Of a stretch of DNA of 5,841 bases, positions 5,749 through 5,841 are shown in pieces. The translations under genes were made by a program, and so were the position numbers. The stretch is taken from the NCBI GenBank assembly GCA_029855925.1, contig JAGSHP010000310.1, positions 1 to 5,841 of the forward strand. The letters run 5' to 3'. This stretch comes from Candidatus Thorarchaeota archaeon. Lineage in GTDB: Archaea > Asgardarchaeota > Thorarchaeia > Thorarchaeales > Thorarchaeaceae. Numbering within the stretch: the stretch's first letter is position 1; each line of letters begins with the position of its first letter. The notes beneath the pieces were generated by a model. That model saw only the letters and a program-made list of their open reading frames with translations, was not told the origin of the DNA and made no database searches.

Positions 5749-5841
5749 ATGTCTCCTCGTAAACGATTCAAACCAATCAAATATGAAGCAATCCCGGTCA
5801 GGGAACTTCTCACACGAATGAAGACGCTATCAGAATTAATG
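5749..5841 (+). CDS. N-terminus of a putative PhoU/TrkA_C-type regulatory protein (partial)
   Basis: Thirty-one residues from the ATG run off the right edge without a stop. The sequence starts basic (MSPRKRFKPIKYE) and continues AIPVRELLTRMKTLSELM. A motif of the form Y-x-x-x-x-V-R-x-L-L-x-x-M-K-x-x-S-E-L-M is, from memory, how archaeal proteins combining a PhoU-like helical domain with a TrkA_C (RCK_C) domain begin. Such genes are often found beside archaeal mgtE-like genes. Their role is thought to be ligand-responsive control of ion transport, which fits the divergent transporter that lacks its own CBS domains. The fragment is short, so the gene is well supported but the family call is tentative. 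Confidence 0.6.
   Translation, partial: MSPRKRFKPIKYEAIPVRELLTRMKTLSELM

Noticed and set aside
1..5841. CRISPR arrays, tRNA or rRNA genes, insertion sequences, attachment sites
   Set aside because: No spaced repeats, no cloverleaf-like or rRNA-like stretches, no transposase frame and no terminal repeats were seen on reading the window.

Overview
The window reads as archaeal chromosome. Three things point that way. The central operon has the gene order and protein motifs of the soluble group 3 (3b-like) [NiFe] hydrogenases known from Pyrococcus and Thermococcus. Genes are preceded by strong GGAGGTG-type ribosome binding sites. The right end carries a duplicated, CBS-less MgtE transporter beside the start of what looks like an archaeal PhoU/TrkA_C-type protein. 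Base composition is moderate, so a hyperthermophile is not required. An Asgard-type lineage such as Thorarchaeia, or another mesophilic anaerobic archaeon, would fit, but the window alone cannot settle the taxonomy.

Layout: (1) bases 1-98 are the last codons of an unidentified + strand gene, closed by a hairpin and T-tract terminator that starts inside its stop codon. (2) About 180 bases of promoter region follow. (3) Bases 282-4250 hold four tightly packed + strand genes in the order beta, gamma, delta, alpha (hydB-hydG-hydD-hydA), with gaps of -4, +1 and +15 bases. They end at a strong hairpin and T-tract. (4) Convergent to them, on the - strand (4370-5584), is an integral-membrane MgtE/SLC41-like divalent cation transporter made of two homologous halves. 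(5) A 164-base divergent intergenic region contains an imperfect inverted repeat. (6) From 5749 a + strand gene begins and runs off the window. Its first 31 residues resemble archaeal PhoU/TrkA_C-type regulators.

How the genes work together (inferred from the families): HydA carries the Ni-Fe site. HydD relays electrons through a proximal cluster and two further [4Fe-4S] clusters. HydB adds ferredoxin-like clusters. HydG carries FAD, a [2Fe-2S] cluster and the NAD(P) site. The complex would be cytoplasmic and would couple H2 to NAD(P)H in either direction, with possible sulfur-reducing side activity. No maturation genes (hyp genes, endopeptidase) are in the window, so they must lie elsewhere.

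The most notable observation is in HydD. The second cysteine of the canonical N-terminal CxxC, a ligand of the proximal cluster next to the Ni-Fe site, is aspartate (Cys21-x-x-Asp24), and an extra cysteine follows at position 31. All other expected cluster cysteines are present, so this looks like an altered proximal cluster in an otherwise complete enzyme. The rest of the window is fairly ordinary, and no wholly novel multigene system is evident.
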